Shown here: one piece after another, positions 49,465-61,332 of the stretch
Layout: the number at the start of each line of letters is the position of its first letter
Numbering within the stretch: position 1 is the first letter of the stretch
Source: Mesaphorura yosii
Lineage: Eukaryota > Arthropoda > Collembola > Poduromorpha > Tullbergiidae
NCBI GenBank assembly: GCA_009869945.1
Contig: WIXG01000136.1
Location: forward strand, 1-64,000
Length of the DNA stretch: 64,000 nucleotides
Reading direction: 5' to 3'
Notes under the pieces: model-generated
Databases searched by the model: none
The model's input: the letters and a program-made list of their open reading frames with translations, nothing else
What the model was told of the DNA's origin: nothing
Program-made: the position numbers and the translations under genes

Positions 49465-51837
49465 ATGAGGTCGGTGGAAAGTTTCACTGCGCTTTCGCTG
49501 GCCCTTTTAAGTTTCTTATATAAGACAGAAGAGAGCAGACCTGCACCAACTGTAAAAATTCAAGGCTTGAGCTCAGTTCTCCACGAATTTCCAACCTGCC
49601 ATATTCACATTGCGCTTTTAAGCGATTTAATCATACTTGAACATCATGAAGGCCCAATTGTCTTAACGAACGGGATGAAAACCTCAGTTAGCCTGAAGCC
49701 CAGCAAACGATCAACTTGCTACGCTTTCTTTTTTATCTTCCAACAATGGAATGAAACCCAGAAGATAGTAGGCGACATGACTTCCCTTATCTACAAATTA
49801 ACAACCATCCCGCTCCGTGATATTGAAAGTTCTCTTCACTATGAAAGCTACATTGTGCTAGTGACAAACGGGCATAACTGGGACAAGATTGCATACAAAC
49901 ATAACGGCAAGGTTGAAAGTGTTCCACCCTACGAAAATTATGTAATGCTCCAGACAAAATTACTTGAACAAAACGAAGATTCTGAATACGACCCGGAATT
50001 GGAGAACTTACCCCAGTCATATCAGCAACAGCACGAGTTTACGATTGTCAGAGCCGAATACTACTGTCCTTGGGATGGAATCCATTTTCACGAAGTGGCA
50101 ACTTGTGCTACGCATAGCGATTTCAATGGATGCCGACGAGAACTCGAGTCGCTTGTAACCCGACCTTTGGCAATCTTCAAAATGGAAATCCGAAAATCTA
50201 CGGCGGATGATCGGATAAATGAAACGCCCGGGCTGCTGCCATTGATTCGGAACCCATTTCAACCACCAGAGATTGTATTTCACGAACTTATCAAGTTGAT
50301 ACTCATGGAAAATGTGGCGTACCACTTCGAAAGACCTCCACTTATGAAAAACGTAACCATTCTGAGTGATCTCGAAAAGCAGTTCGTCCTGAGCACAATT
50401 TTGTGGACGCGCGAAACAAGCAATGCTTTGGGTTTCAGCTTCGGGGCTAGAATGCATCCGTTCGTCGTCGTAGGACGCAACAGTCTCAACTTCGCTACGT
50501 GCGATGGAAGCCGTGAACTAATTTCATTCCAATTCTACCTCAAACCCTTCGACAGCCTAACTTGGTACTTTGGAATTGGCTGTGTCCTCTTTGTGCCCCT
50601 ACTTTTGCTGTTGGCCACTTCACTATTCATACGATCTCTCATGTCCATCAAGTCAGCTCTCATGTTTTGCATCAAAACTCTTGGAATTTCGTTAGGATTT
50701 ATCCTGGAGGCAAACACACCTGATTATCCACAAGAAATCTACAAGAGTAAGGCCACTGCGCGAATATTTCATGCAGCGATGGGCATTTTTGCGCTTATGG
50801 CTATAATCTTCACAAATGGATACAAAGGCATATTTGTTTCCGATGCAATTATGCCAGTTCCAAAAACCAAGCTCTGGACTCATTTTTCACAATTGAAAGG
50901 ATTTCAATTCTACACGACCTCAAATGACGTGGTGGACAAGTTACGAACATTCAACGCGAATCCAAACATACAAATCTCCGTTCTGGCCAACGACAACTTC
51001 TATAAAGCATGCAATCGGACGCAGTGGTCCTGTCTGAATGGAACTTCTTGTGAGTGCAGCACTGTGGTGCGTCTCGCAACTGAATTCGGGGTATCGGAAG
51101 AAGAATTGCGGGCATGGTATTGGATGATTTTTGAAAATAGACCGACGAACGATTCGGCGAGGCCCAAAATTCTGGATTTCGACTCTCTACCGATTCGGAC
51201 CCCATTCATCGGGAATCTGAGATTGTGGTGGGAGCCCAAACTGCCGAATGTCATTGAGGAGCCCCTGAGATATTATAGGGAACTGTCAACCTGTTCTCGT
51301 AACGCCCTGCTCGACACGGACGATCAGCTCGATTCGTTCATAAAATTTATGGAATTTCACAGTCATGGGACGATTGAAGTCAAAAGAGGGAATGAGGCGC
51401 TGCTCTCTGAAATAAACACGGTGTACTTCCCAAGCTTCAACAAGTACGTACTCTACGGAAGGATACAGGCGCTGATATCATCTGGAATTTATCAGGTTTG
51501 GAGTAAATGGTACAACATACACCATGGGGTTGGTTGGAGCAATCACACAATTCAGCAGGATATTGTATTCGGTCCAAAAGAAGTAATTGACCAAAATGTC
51601 TATGACCATTCGACCCCTAGAAGATTCAGGAATATAGAAGCATACATGCGGAAACTGTCAGGAAACTCAAAGAAACAGCCTGAAGCTATCAAATTGCACT
51701 CAAACATCCTTTCAATATTCTACATTCTTTTACTTGCACATTCATTTTCAATTCTCGGGTTCATGGTTGAATTGTTCGTTCACACCACGGGAAAATTATT
51801 CCGAAATCATGTGCAAATGCCTGGATATCAACCATAA
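49465..51837 (+). CDS. Divergent ionotropic-receptor-like channel protein, intronless
   Basis: One uninterrupted frame of 790 codons begins at an ATG and has no predicted introns. A short hydrophobic signal-like segment covers about residues 8-18. The ligand-gated ion channel layout is visible: M1 at about 368-389 after LKPFDSLTWYFG, a pore-loop region at about 393-416, M3 at about 434-458 (ARIFHAAMGIFALMAIIFTN, the place of the SYTANL-type segment), then a second ligand-binding half, and M4 at about 749-772. The large domain before M1 has no recognisable ANF fold. This matches the divergent ionotropic receptors used for taste and smell in arthropods. Ligand and expression cannot be told. The filter residues do not match classical glutamate receptors. 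Confidence 0.72.
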   Translation: MRSVESFTALSLALLSFLYKTEESRPAPTVKIQGLSSVLHEFPTCHIHIALLSDLIILEHHEGPIVLTNGMKTSVSLKPSKRSTCYAFFFIFQQWNETQKIVGDMTSLIYKLTTIPLRDIESSLHYESYIVLVTNGHNWDKIAYKHNGKVESVPPYENYVMLQTKLLEQNEDSEYDPELENLPQSYQQQHEFTIVRAEYYCPWDGIHFHEVATCATHSDFNGCRRELESLVTRPLAIFKMEIRKSTADDRINETPGLLPLIRNPFQPPEIVFHELIKLILMENVAYHFERPPLMKNVTILSDLEKQFVLSTILWTRETSNALGFSFGARMHPFVVVGRNSLNFATCDGSRELISFQFYLKPFDSLTWYFGIGCVLFVPLLLLLATSLFIRSLMSIKSALMFCIKTLGISLGFILEANTPDYPQEIYKSKATARIFHAAMGIFALMAIIFTNGYKGIFVSDAIMPVPKTKLWTHFSQLKGFQFYTTSNDVVDKLRTFNANPNIQISVLANDNFYKACNRTQWSCLNGTSCECSTVVRLATEFGVSEEELRAWYWMIFENRPTNDSARPKILDFDSLPIRTPFIGNLRLWWEPKLPNVIEEPLRYYRELSTCSRNALLDTDDQLDSFIKFMEFHSHGTIEVKRGNEALLSEINTVYFPSFNKYVLYGRIQALISSGIYQVWSKWYNIHHGVGWSNHTIQQDIVFGPKEVIDQNVYDHSTPRRFRNIEAYMRKLSGNSKKQPEAIKLHSNILSIFYILLLAHSFSILGFMVELFVHTTGKLFRNHVQMPGYQP

Positions 51838-51991
51838 TTATTAAAGCGTCGTTAACTTTTGAACTCGTGTTTTCAGCGCTAAGACCCGATACTCGAATTT
51901 GGTGTAAAATTTTGGCATTGGATAAGAAAATAAGCGAACTTAAGTCTGTGACACGTGTTTACAAATTGACTGGACGAATACATGTAATAAA

Positions 51992-54900
51992 TCACGATGT
52001 ATCAATTCTGATTGACCGAAGCTTCTGCTTGTCTGCAAGAATGCACGCTGCCTCATTTGAGCCTCCACAATATCGCGAAGATGAGAAAACGGTCAGCAAT
52101 TTACCGCCATGTTGAACCTGGACATCAATGCCAATCAATTTAGGAACAATAGAGTTAATCGGTGAATTTGGATAGCGCACCTGAAACCCGCACTGCTGCA
52201 CCTCGTGAGCACGAACGACGTGAGAAAAGCCGTTTTTACTCAGGAAATTGTCCAAGGCGTTTTCGCTGAATATGTGGCCAGTTCCACGCCTCGTGTTCAG
52301 CCGAAATCCAGATGGGTCCTGGTTGAAATCCTCTCCAGATTGCGGGGCTTCCCCGCGGTCGGGATCATTCCACATCAATTCCCAAGCCAAAGGTGAAGTC
52401 TCCTCCGGGTTTGGCAAAGGGCATGGAATTGAGTTAATGACCGAAATCAGACCGTCGCCAAACCAAGGTGGACAAATGCCTCCGTGAGCACAAAATACTT
52501 TCTTGTCCACCACTGCCGCCAATGGCATGCAATCGAATGTGGCGTTCACTTCTCCCCAGACTTCACGCCCGATTCGGTCACCGAACTTTGTGATGCACTC
52601 TCTAAAATGGAGGCCCAAAATCAGTACATAAACTACAACAGGTTATAGAAACTGCGGCTGGTACCTGTAAAACGTGAACATTTGTTGTACTTCACGAATT
52701 TCATGGTTTCCTCGAAGTAAATAAAATTTCGTCGGAGACAAGACTTTATGAGAAAACAAGTAGGCAACCACTTCAATGCCAAATGTTCCTCGGTCGACAA
52801 AGTCACCCAGAAACAGAAATGACGCCGGAGTCAACATTGGTCCGAGTTTCCAAAGTGCCCTCTCGAAACAAAGCAAGTCCGGAAAGTTCCCGTGCAAATC
52901 GCCTGGAATGAAATCACAGTTTAGAGATTTTGGTTGGTACTTTCTAAACTGATTAGTTAACACCGAGAATGTAGCATGGCGGGGCTATTTCCAAAAGTCT
53001 CGGTTCATCCTGCATAATCTTTCTTGCTTGATGGCACAGGCCGACCAGGCACTTGGCCAGTGATGGCCGGTCCACTTCGCCCCAATCAAACGGTGGCTTG
53101 GGTTTCACATTCTTCGTCGATGGAATGACTTTCTCAAAATACCGTAGTCCATTCAGCATTTCATTTGGTTCCGTTTCTTGGTTGAAACGATCATAAGACA
53201 GAATTCGCTTCGTGTGTGCCGTAGCTATTTGGTGGGTTTGAGCCTGACTCGGCGTCGGGGACAAGAACCCGTTATCTTAAAAATAAATGAAGTTCTGAGG
53301 GGCCACGTTCAAAGTTTAGCGCCTAGATGCTTATTTTAAGTACCTCGAATAGAGTGCACATCCAAAAGCGTGCCCGATTTCCGGACTCGAACCGAGTGTG
53401 CAGCCAAATCGTACTTCGAGTTGGTGCCTGGTACTTTCAGCCCAGCAACTCCTAAATTACATTTGTGTGCCATTACTTATTATATAGACTGGAATCTCGT
53501 GTAGTTTTTTTTCATATACCGATGTCATTTGTGATAGCCTTCGAGTCTACGTCCAGAGTTGATTGCATCGAATGCAAGTCAACGCTTGGTGCTCCGGCCC
53601 GGTGGGGTTGTAATTGTAAGTAATTGAGCACTGAAGTCGGTGCACGCAGCAGGTACGAAGTGCCACGGAATTTTAATTGTCCAACCGCAGTGAGGAAATT
53701 ATTTAGTGGGATGCTGTGTGTGGTAGATTCCCCGAACATCCTTCAGGAATTGCCTAATTAGCATGTAGCCAGTCTTTAGGCTTTGGATTTATAGACTTTA
53801 CGTACTTGAAAATTCGCTCAGTTTCTTGCTGAACTTGGCGCATATCAACTGCTCCCTCCTTCGCCTTGTGAACGTCCATGACCATGGCTGTGAACTCATC
53901 AACGCTCAACTTGGAATCACCATTACGGTCATAGAACCTACGACCAGCTAATGCAAAATTGGAAACCCGTCTTAACATTCATCGGTCGAACTCACTTGAA
54001 GATGTAGCGACATCGAATTTCTGCCGGCGGACCTCCGTGTTGCACATTTGGCTCGACAGCAGCTAGGCCATACAAGAACTCACGAAACATTAGTCCGCCT
54101 CTGCCCTGAATGTCAAAGGCACTAGAGCACAAAATTCACGAATGAAGTTTAGGTCCAAGTCCAAGAAATTATGTATACCAATATTTACCGGAAGAGGTCA
54201 AAGAGCACATTTTCTTGCCAACCGATCTTGGTCATGAACGGCACGAAAGAAGTCCAGCCCATGCAGGTGAAGGAAAAAGTGTAGGCCATGAACTCTTCGA
54301 GCAATAGCTCTTGTTCTGAAACAAAAATAAACGCTCATTTATGCATTAAGATTTTTATTAAACACGTAGCAGATCCTGGCCCCTGGCCATGGTAGTGGTA
54401 GGCACCTTCTTTTCCTAACTGTGCAGCATGGAGCAGGTGCTCAAACCCGGTATTCTTTGTTGGTTGTAGCAATCCATAAATCAGCTCATCATGGGTTAAT
54501 TCACTTCCTCCTGTCGTTCTGGATCCAACTAAATTCATAATAATTTCACGAACGGCTGGGGAAAATAGGCGCCAGTTGCTTTGAGCATTTGCAAGTTCGT
54601 CAATCGAGAGCCAGGTTCCACGAAATTTCTGCACGCAAGCATTGGTTTACAAAGTAGCTTTGCAAAGTTGCAAAGCATATAAAGTTTTCTTGAAGCTGGG
54701 TATGCGGCATTACAGCGGAAAATGTCTTCTTTGAGTTGTACTCCACCGAAATCGAAAACACAGCATGAGACACCATTTTGTCTATTCCAGGCATCCACCA
54801 CCGGTCCAAGTGGACAATCCCCTCGAGTTGAATGTGGGGAAGCCCAGAATTGTTGAAAAACGTTTCAATCGTTTTCTTCCAAGCATCGCCAAAATGCACT

Positions 54901-55237
54901 GTGTGGGTCCCAAGAAATGTGAGCGCCCCGCTGGGCTGCATATGTGCTAAGAAGAAGCTACACGAAGAACGAAGGCAGACATGAAAATCCCGATCAGCTG
55001 CGAGAATTCTTATTCTTGGGTCATTTACGTGGTGTCAGTTGTACACTGGACTACGACGGAGACATGATCACTGTAAATTCTGGAAGCCAATGGCTCTGCC
55101 ACTCCATTAGAACTTGAACTCTGGTTGACTCCATTTGCAGGAAATGTTCGCAGTGTGTCGGGGTACGTCTTGGATGAGGAGGGACTGTGTTCCTGCGCGG
55201 TACCTGCTCTGGGTACACTGGCACTGGAAGCAGCCAT
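51992..55237 (-). CDS. EF-hand plus PPP-family serine/threonine phosphatase
   Basis: Best model has eleven exons and 837 residues: 55237-55045, 54997-54774, 54628-54406, 54315-54189, 54121-53996, 53937-53806, 53740-53520, 53451-53344, 53275-52964, 52902-52665, 52601-51992. The first two donors are ambiguous; 54714 instead of 54774 gives 857 residues. An N-terminal region without known domains is followed by a degenerate EF-like loop and a canonical one, [12 protein letters not shown], at 301-312. The C-terminal third is a PPP phosphatase with all metal and phosphate ligands: GDLHG (556-560), GDFVDRG, RGNHE, AHGG, RAHE and a YCGG end like YCGE of PP1. Dephosphorylation of serine or threonine under calcium control is the likely role. 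In known PPEF/RdgC enzymes the EF-hands follow the catalytic domain, the reverse of this order. Convergent with the receptor gene. Confidence 0.8.
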
Positions 55238-56040
55238 GGCACATTCAGGGTTATTTTTGTCTGAAATTCTAAGCGTAGTATTGCCTGAGTTCAGCCATCG
55301 CAGCGGCGCGTATTCTCAGAACTTATTGGATTCGCAGCTACGCACGGGCAAAATCTGTCAGGCAGGCGTTAGTTTCGCGAGTACGTGTGAAGTCGTTGGG
55401 TGTGCCATAGAGATATCTTAACTAATCTTAATGCAGGAGTTGCGCTGACGAATCATAATTTGCATGATTCTGTAGCTCTATGCTGCTGCTACCAGTTCGC
55501 GTTCGCCAAACTGATGGGATAATTCGTCAGCACCATAATTTGCAATTGGCACTGGCACCCTGTGCTGAGTTTGGTCTGAGCCTCCATTTCAACCGCGTAC
55601 GGTGTGAGGTGCTGCTAAATCAGCTTTCAATGAGCAAAGTGTAGGAACTTTCAAACCTGAACCTGTGCTGAGTACTGGCTCAAACCATATTGCCAATTCA
55701 ATTGCCCCAAATCAAAGCGTACTTACCTTATAACAGACTATGAACGAACGAGAGGAAAGTTTGAAACAGAAGGAATTCAGGGAGTGTTGTGCTGAATGTA
55801 TAACAGAAGGTAAAGGCTGTGATTGCGAATTTTAATACATGCATTAATTTATTCATTTCGTCATTACTTCGTGTTTTTGCAATTACGAAGTGTAGTTAAC
55901 GTCAACGCGCTTTGGCTACATTGGCAAAACTTGCGCTCGCACTACATTGCGTGCATTAATTAATTTCCGTTATTACAGCAGATTTAATTGCTCGTTCAGC
56001 CTAATGTAAAACGTTATATCTTTGGAAAGAAAGTTTAAGG
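55238..56040. promoter_or_regulatory. Divergent spacer, EF-hand phosphatase/PDCD10
   Basis: About 800 bases between outward-facing starts; it holds both promoters. A 98-codon plus-strand frame at 55125-55421 overlaps exon 1 of the phosphatase on the other strand and has no support. Confidence 0.45.
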
Positions 56041-57016
56041 ATGACAATGGGGGAGAATACTCCATTAGTCCCTTTGGTGTATCCTCTTCTGGTTCGTCCC
56101 GTATTGACACAGGTAACATTGCAAAAATACATAATACTAAGTAATGGATGCCAATCCAAGGGCCGAGAAGATTCACAATGTGTCTTCGCAGATTGGCAAA
56201 CAGGATCCCACGGCACAATCTGTCAGAAGTGCACTTCAACAGGCGGAGTCGTCTTGCCCAGGAATAACACTAGAGTTGGCCATGACCATTATCAAAAGAT
56301 CAGAACTTAACGTTGGACTCGAAGAAGCATTGTTGAGACTGCAAGGCTCTTCCGACGAAATTGAAGGTATGTGTAATCTGCTGGGTGATCGTGTTGAAGT
56401 GGAACCGGACCTTGGTTGGCTAAATGCACGCACGAACCGACGAACCATATCATGAATTTCGTGACTAATGTCTTCACAGTTTCCGAATATCGCACAACAC
56501 GCAGTGAGGAACCATTCCGAGAACTTAGCAAGAAGTCTGCGCAGCTGAAGCGGATTCTGAGTCGTATTCCAGATGAAATAATCGACAGGAAAACCTTCTT
56601 GGAGACAATTAAGTAAGCGTTGTTGATATACTCCAATAATTTATGACGATGAAGCACTGAATTCAGTTTCTCACTTCCAATTTTTCAGGGAGATTGCAAG
56701 TACAATAAAGAAAGTATTGGATTCCGTTGCTGGCGTCTCTGTTTTGGTGTCTAATCCAAACGCTAGAGCACTGTTGGAACAGAGAAAACGTGAATTTGTC
56801 AAGTATTCCAAGCGCTTCTCCACTACCTTAAAAGAATACTTTCGGGATGGATTGTAAGTTGTCTGTGTTAATCGGCTTTTTTGGGACTTCATTGAAATGA
56901 CTAAAATCGCTACTAATTTCGTATTTTACAGGGAGAACCCTGTTTATTCAAGTGCGCTGTACTTGATCAACCAAACCAACTTAATTATGACAACTGTTAA
57001 AGACCGATGTGAGTGA
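56041..57016 (+). CDS. PDCD10: Programmed cell death protein 10 (CCM3)
   Basis: Five exons, 56041-56112, 56168-56366, 56480-56612, 56689-56853 and 56932-57016, give 217 residues; the human protein has 212. Exon 1 encodes PLVPLVYPLLVRPVL, the counterpart of MPLYAVMYPVFNELE. Exon 3 carries LKRILSRIPDEIIDRKTFL and exon 4 IASTIKKVLDSVAG and LEQRKREFVKYSKRFSTTLK, all close to human. The FAT-homology helices end with INQTNLI. The protein is an adaptor for GCKIII kinases and the STRIPAK complex and controls junctions and tube growth. The first intron is only 55 bases and its acceptor is poor. An alternative is a shorter protein starting at the ATG at 56144. Confidence 0.92.
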
Positions 57017-57353
57017 GAACATGTGGCCAACTGTTATATTAATTCAATAGCTTATGAGCATAAACAACATAGATAATTCTTTGTGATTTACCATAAATTC
57101 TGTAAATTATTTTCGGAATAGAGTTTAGAGTTGTACCAAAGTTGAAGGAAGTGGGTACTTATATTTATTTTTTGTTATCCCTCGTTACGATAATTCATAC
57201 TGAACCCGACAGTGCCGACGAAATGAAAGGAGCTCTAAGTACAGCTATCAATGTTATGATTTATTACAAGCCCAATTAACGCATACAAAATATATTTGTA
57301 AAATTACGTAATAAATTTACAGATTACTACTTTACGTGATTTGCATAATGTTA
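57017..57353. other. Convergent 3' spacer, PDCD10 and WDR3
   Basis: AT-rich and holds two 3' UTRs. I see no additional feature apart from possible poly(A) sites. Confidence 0.5.
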
Positions 57354-60300
57354 TCAGCCTACTCGCAGCAGGGCCCTCCTAATCAACTTCTCTTTCCGAC
57401 CTTTCTTTCGCTTTCTTTCTCCAAGCAACGTTTTAATAAATGATTGCTCTTCGTCTTTCGCTTTTTCTTCAATTGTCTGAAACTTGGAAAGAGCCAAACT
57501 GAATCCGACGAGGTCTTTTAGCATTGTCAGTCTCCGTCTGGCGAGTTGGCAAGTTGTGCGCAGCAATTCTTTGTCAGCGGAATTTAGTGTTGGTAAGTGA
57601 AATTTCATTAAAACCTCAAGCAAACGAAGCGCGAGCTCACTAGCAAACGGGTAATCAGTTAGGATGACGTTGATGGCTGGTATCATTTGATGAACATAAG
57701 ACACTGGCAGAAGAAGGAAACTCTGTTCGATTTCGGAAGTCTTAGCGCTTTGGAACACTTTGAAAATGTATTCCTTATAATCTTTAGCACCGTAAGCCAT
57801 AATTTCTGGGTCGCTTGCTCGCTTTTCCCGAAATACGTCCAAGGCGGTTATGAACTTGTCAGCCTGAAAGAAATCACATCATTAGTTTCATTAGAAACCT
57901 ATACCCTGGGCCAGTTACTATCACTTCACTTACCACTCCCATTGTATTGGAAGTTGCAAGAGATGGCATGTCCATATCATTTTGCTTCACTTCCAGTGCT
58001 TCTTCCAATTCCTTCTCGCGTTCGTCACTTAATACCAGTATCTGTTTCCAGGAAAAACGAAAACAACAGTTAGTTTGTGGCGTCAACTGTCGTTCAATGT
58101 ATAAAGTCATACCTCTTGAGTACGACTAAACAACCGAATAGTCTGATCCCGTCCACCCGAAACAACATGAAGTCCACCGACCGCCATACAACTTGCTCCT
58201 CCTTCGCAGTGACCCTGAAGATACATAATTTCGAGGTAGATTTCAACACATCCACTGTCTGCATCTTGAATTAGTAAGCATAGTCAACAATACCTTCAAT
58301 GTCTGAATTCGTTGGTGGCTATCACCGTCATAGAAACTGACAGTATTTGTCGCAACGGAGGCAATGTGGTGTGTGTTTTCTATGAATGAACAACCTACAA
58401 TGCCACCTCCACTAGCATGCAGCATACTCGTTCGACAATCACCAAAGTCCATACTCCACACTCTCACGGTCTTGTCCCCAGCGCTTGACACAAGCAGTTG
58501 CGAGTCGCTGGAGATGTCTATTCCGGTGATCGCTAAACTATGACCGTACATTGTTACATGCAATTTCAAAGAGTGGTAGCGAAACACCTGAAGGGAAAGT
58601 CAGAATAGAAAGAAAATGAGTACCGCCGAATTCATATTGATGAGTTAATTTTCATTTACGTACCAAAATATTGCTGCTTAATAAACCCAACGCCAAGTAC
58701 TTCATATTTGGACTAATTTTTAAACACACTGGCTTATCTTCTAGCTGTTGACGTCTAGTTAATTTAAACAATAATTTTCCTTCCCATATGCTAAAGTCGT
58801 AGAATTCGACGAAGGTTCCGCTTGTAATTGCAAATCCTCGTTCGTTGGGATAAACATCAATGCCCCATATACTATAAAAATCAGAATAGATTATCATGGG
58901 CCAGTTTCTTCCATCAGCATTTGAAATAATAACTTCGTTGAAGTCAAAGACTTACGTATCTTCTTCACTGGTTTGTTCAACCTGAATTATTTCACCAGTC
59001 GCAATACTGCCGAGTAGCAAAACTCCCGATGTTGTTCCAGCTACAAAATGGCGGTCACCTGGACAGAACTTGCAGCTAGAAATGGTATACTCGTGAGGAA
59101 AAGTTATCAAGCATGTGAGATTTTCCCTGGAAAACCAAAACTAAACGTTAGTGCAACTTGTAAAGACTTAATCAACGCATATTTACACATGCGCTTATGC
59201 AAAGCACTAACCGATTCCAGATTTTAACTGCATCAGAAGACGCAGTCAATATGGCCCTTTTGTCTGATGAAATTGCTATACTCCGGATCATAGAAGAGTG
59301 ACCATCAAATTTCAAAAGTTTTTGTTCTAGTTTAGGCTTGGATTCATTTCCTTCAATTTCGCCCGAATGTTCATCAAATTCCAGAAGCTCTGTTTGATTC
59401 GACGACAGGCAGCACAGCATCTAAGGAAAGATTAGTCCAAAAATTAAAAAAAAGGAAGTAAGCAACCATCGAGCGCCAACAAAGCTATTTATACCTTAAA
59501 ACTCGTATTGCTCTGTGCGACTATGTCAATTGATTTTAATTTCCCTTCGCAGGACTTCAGTGAAGTTATACGTTTTAGCAAATCCGTGACTGTTACATCC
59601 GCTGATCCACCTTTTTTCACGCGTTTCCGTATACGTTTCTCCACTTTTTCATTAGTATTTAATCTAAACACTTCAATTTCAGCCGACTTTGGTCCAATCA
59701 CAACTAAATGATGATCACCAACAACTTCCACATGTGCTGTCCGCCGATCTCTTGAGTTTCGCAATATGGCTCCCAGTTCCTCCGTTATAAACTCTTGAGC
59801 AGACGATTCTGAACTGGCGGTTACCTTGTAGAGCCCGATTTGAGTTTCCCCGATGAAGATGTAGTCTTCGTTCCAGACTGAGAAATCCCAAATCTTGAAG
59901 TTTAAAGAAGAATAATAATATACTAATAATAATTGAAGTTTTATTTATACTCGCCCCCGTCGGCAAGCCATGGGGCGAGTGATGAAGTTTAAACAAACGT
60001 TCAGTTCACTCAAGCTCGATGGCATCGTGCTCTAAGTTTTGATTGAACGAACCTTGGAATTTCCGGCAATCGTGTGAACACAATTATATGTACCCATGTT
60101 CCATATGCGGAGGGTCGAGTCTTGCGACGAAGAAAGTAGATAGTTTCCGTTTCTCCAGTACTTTATTTGTGTAATTGGCCCTTTATGCCCTTTCAATTTT
60201 GTTACCCCACATTCCGTAAATGTGTCCCAAATGGTAATTTTGGTGTCTTTACTTCCAGAAACTAAAGTTGGAGGTCTATCGGGATCTGAAGTTGCATTCC

Positions 60301-60807
60301 AACAAAGTGCGGTGATCTCACCTACAGTCAAAAATCGTGTCAGTGTCTGTCATTCATGGTTTGCCAAGTTAAAAGTGGGAATAAAGAAGAGGTTTCAGCT
60401 TACTGACGTGTCCTTCAAACGTGACGATTGGTTCAGAGCTCCCTTCATCGGATTTGTCTTTTATGTCAAACAAACTAACACTTCCGTTAAAGTGGCCAAC
60501 GGCAAGAACTGTCGCCGACTCATTTGGTTGAATGATTGTAGCTGGAGATTCGCAGGTCAAAGTACGCAACTACAGAAACACATTGAAGGAAATGTTAATG
60601 TAAACATCCTGATCGTCACTTAACAAAAGATTGACAGATTGTTCTCACCTTCCTCTTAAACATTGTATCCCACAAAAGCACAACATTTGTACCGCCAGTT
60701 GCTATAAACTTGAAGGGCTTCAAAAATACGGCATTGCAAGTTCTGGAGGCAACAATGCCGAAGATGCCCGATGGTTGGTATCTTAGGTATTGCTTAGTGA
60801 GCCCCAT
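57354..60807 (-). CDS. WDR3: WD repeat protein 3 (UTP12), ribosome biogenesis
   Basis: Eleven exons, 60807-60649, 60569-60404, 60321-60053, 59893-59495, 59420-59212, 59126-58956, 58871-58664, 58587-58294, 58214-58113, 58041-57934 and 57863-57354, give 864 residues; the human protein has 943. The start MGLTKQYLRYQPSGIFGIV matches WDR3 closely. WD40 repeats fill most of the chain, for example SGSKDTKITIWDTF, SSSQDSTLRIWNM, SAGDKTVRVWSMDFGDC and SGGRDQTIRLF. The C-terminal 170 residues form the Utp12 domain, with SEIEQSFLLLPVSYVHQMIP, and end in a lysine/arginine-rich tail. The product belongs to the UTP-B module of the SSU processome, which processes 18S rRNA in the nucleolus. Its ATG lies 27 bases after the Tim9 stop codon. 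Confidence 0.95.
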
Positions 60808-60834
60808 TTTAACTCGATGTCTAACACGACGGGA

Positions 60835-61095
60835 TTATCTTGTGGACGAGTACGCCAAAGCCTGGAGTTGCGCTTCTTGGAATCTTTGCGACACGCGCTG
60901 ATTCGCCTTCAGGTACTTCTCAACACAGATTTGGGTGCACTTATCTTCATGCGCTTTTACTTTTTGCGATGTGAAATCAAACACGCAAGATTTGAAACAG
61001 ATTTCAGAGACGCGATTGAAGTTGGCTAAGAACTCTCGAAATGTTTTGACCTGAGCTGTGTCTAAATTGTTTATGTCTACTGATTGAGTTGACAT
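60835..61095 (-). CDS. Tim9: Mitochondrial small Tim chaperone Tim9
   Basis: A single exon of 86 codons. The twin CX3C motifs are CFKSC (33-37) and CTQIC (53-57), separated by 15 residues, followed by KYLKANQRVSQRFQE, which fits Tim9 rather than Tim10, Tim8 or Tim13. With Tim10 it forms the hexameric chaperone of the intermembrane space that guides carrier proteins to the TIM22 complex. The stop TAA is 27 bases upstream of the WDR3 ATG on the same strand. A tRNA-Pro gene follows upstream. Confidence 0.95.
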   Translation of the reverse strand: MSTQSVDINNLDTAQVKTFREFLANFNRVSEICFKSCVFDFTSQKVKAHEDKCTQICVEKYLKANQRVSQRFQEAQLQALAYSSTR

Positions 61096-61332
61096 TATTG
61101 CAATAAATTATGTCTTAACAGAACTCATCTCTTGAAACTCAACTAAAAAGTAAGTTTTTCCGACTTAATTCGTTCTGCAGTACACGGCACGTGCGTATCT
61201 CGTTCATGAGATGTGATTTGAATTTCAAATACTACAAGTGAGCGCTGCCTGAGATCCTCTTCGCTCGCCTGGCCAAACGACAGACAGCATTAGGAGTACA
61301 TGCAGTACGCAGCCAAAAGCTACAAAAAGTTG

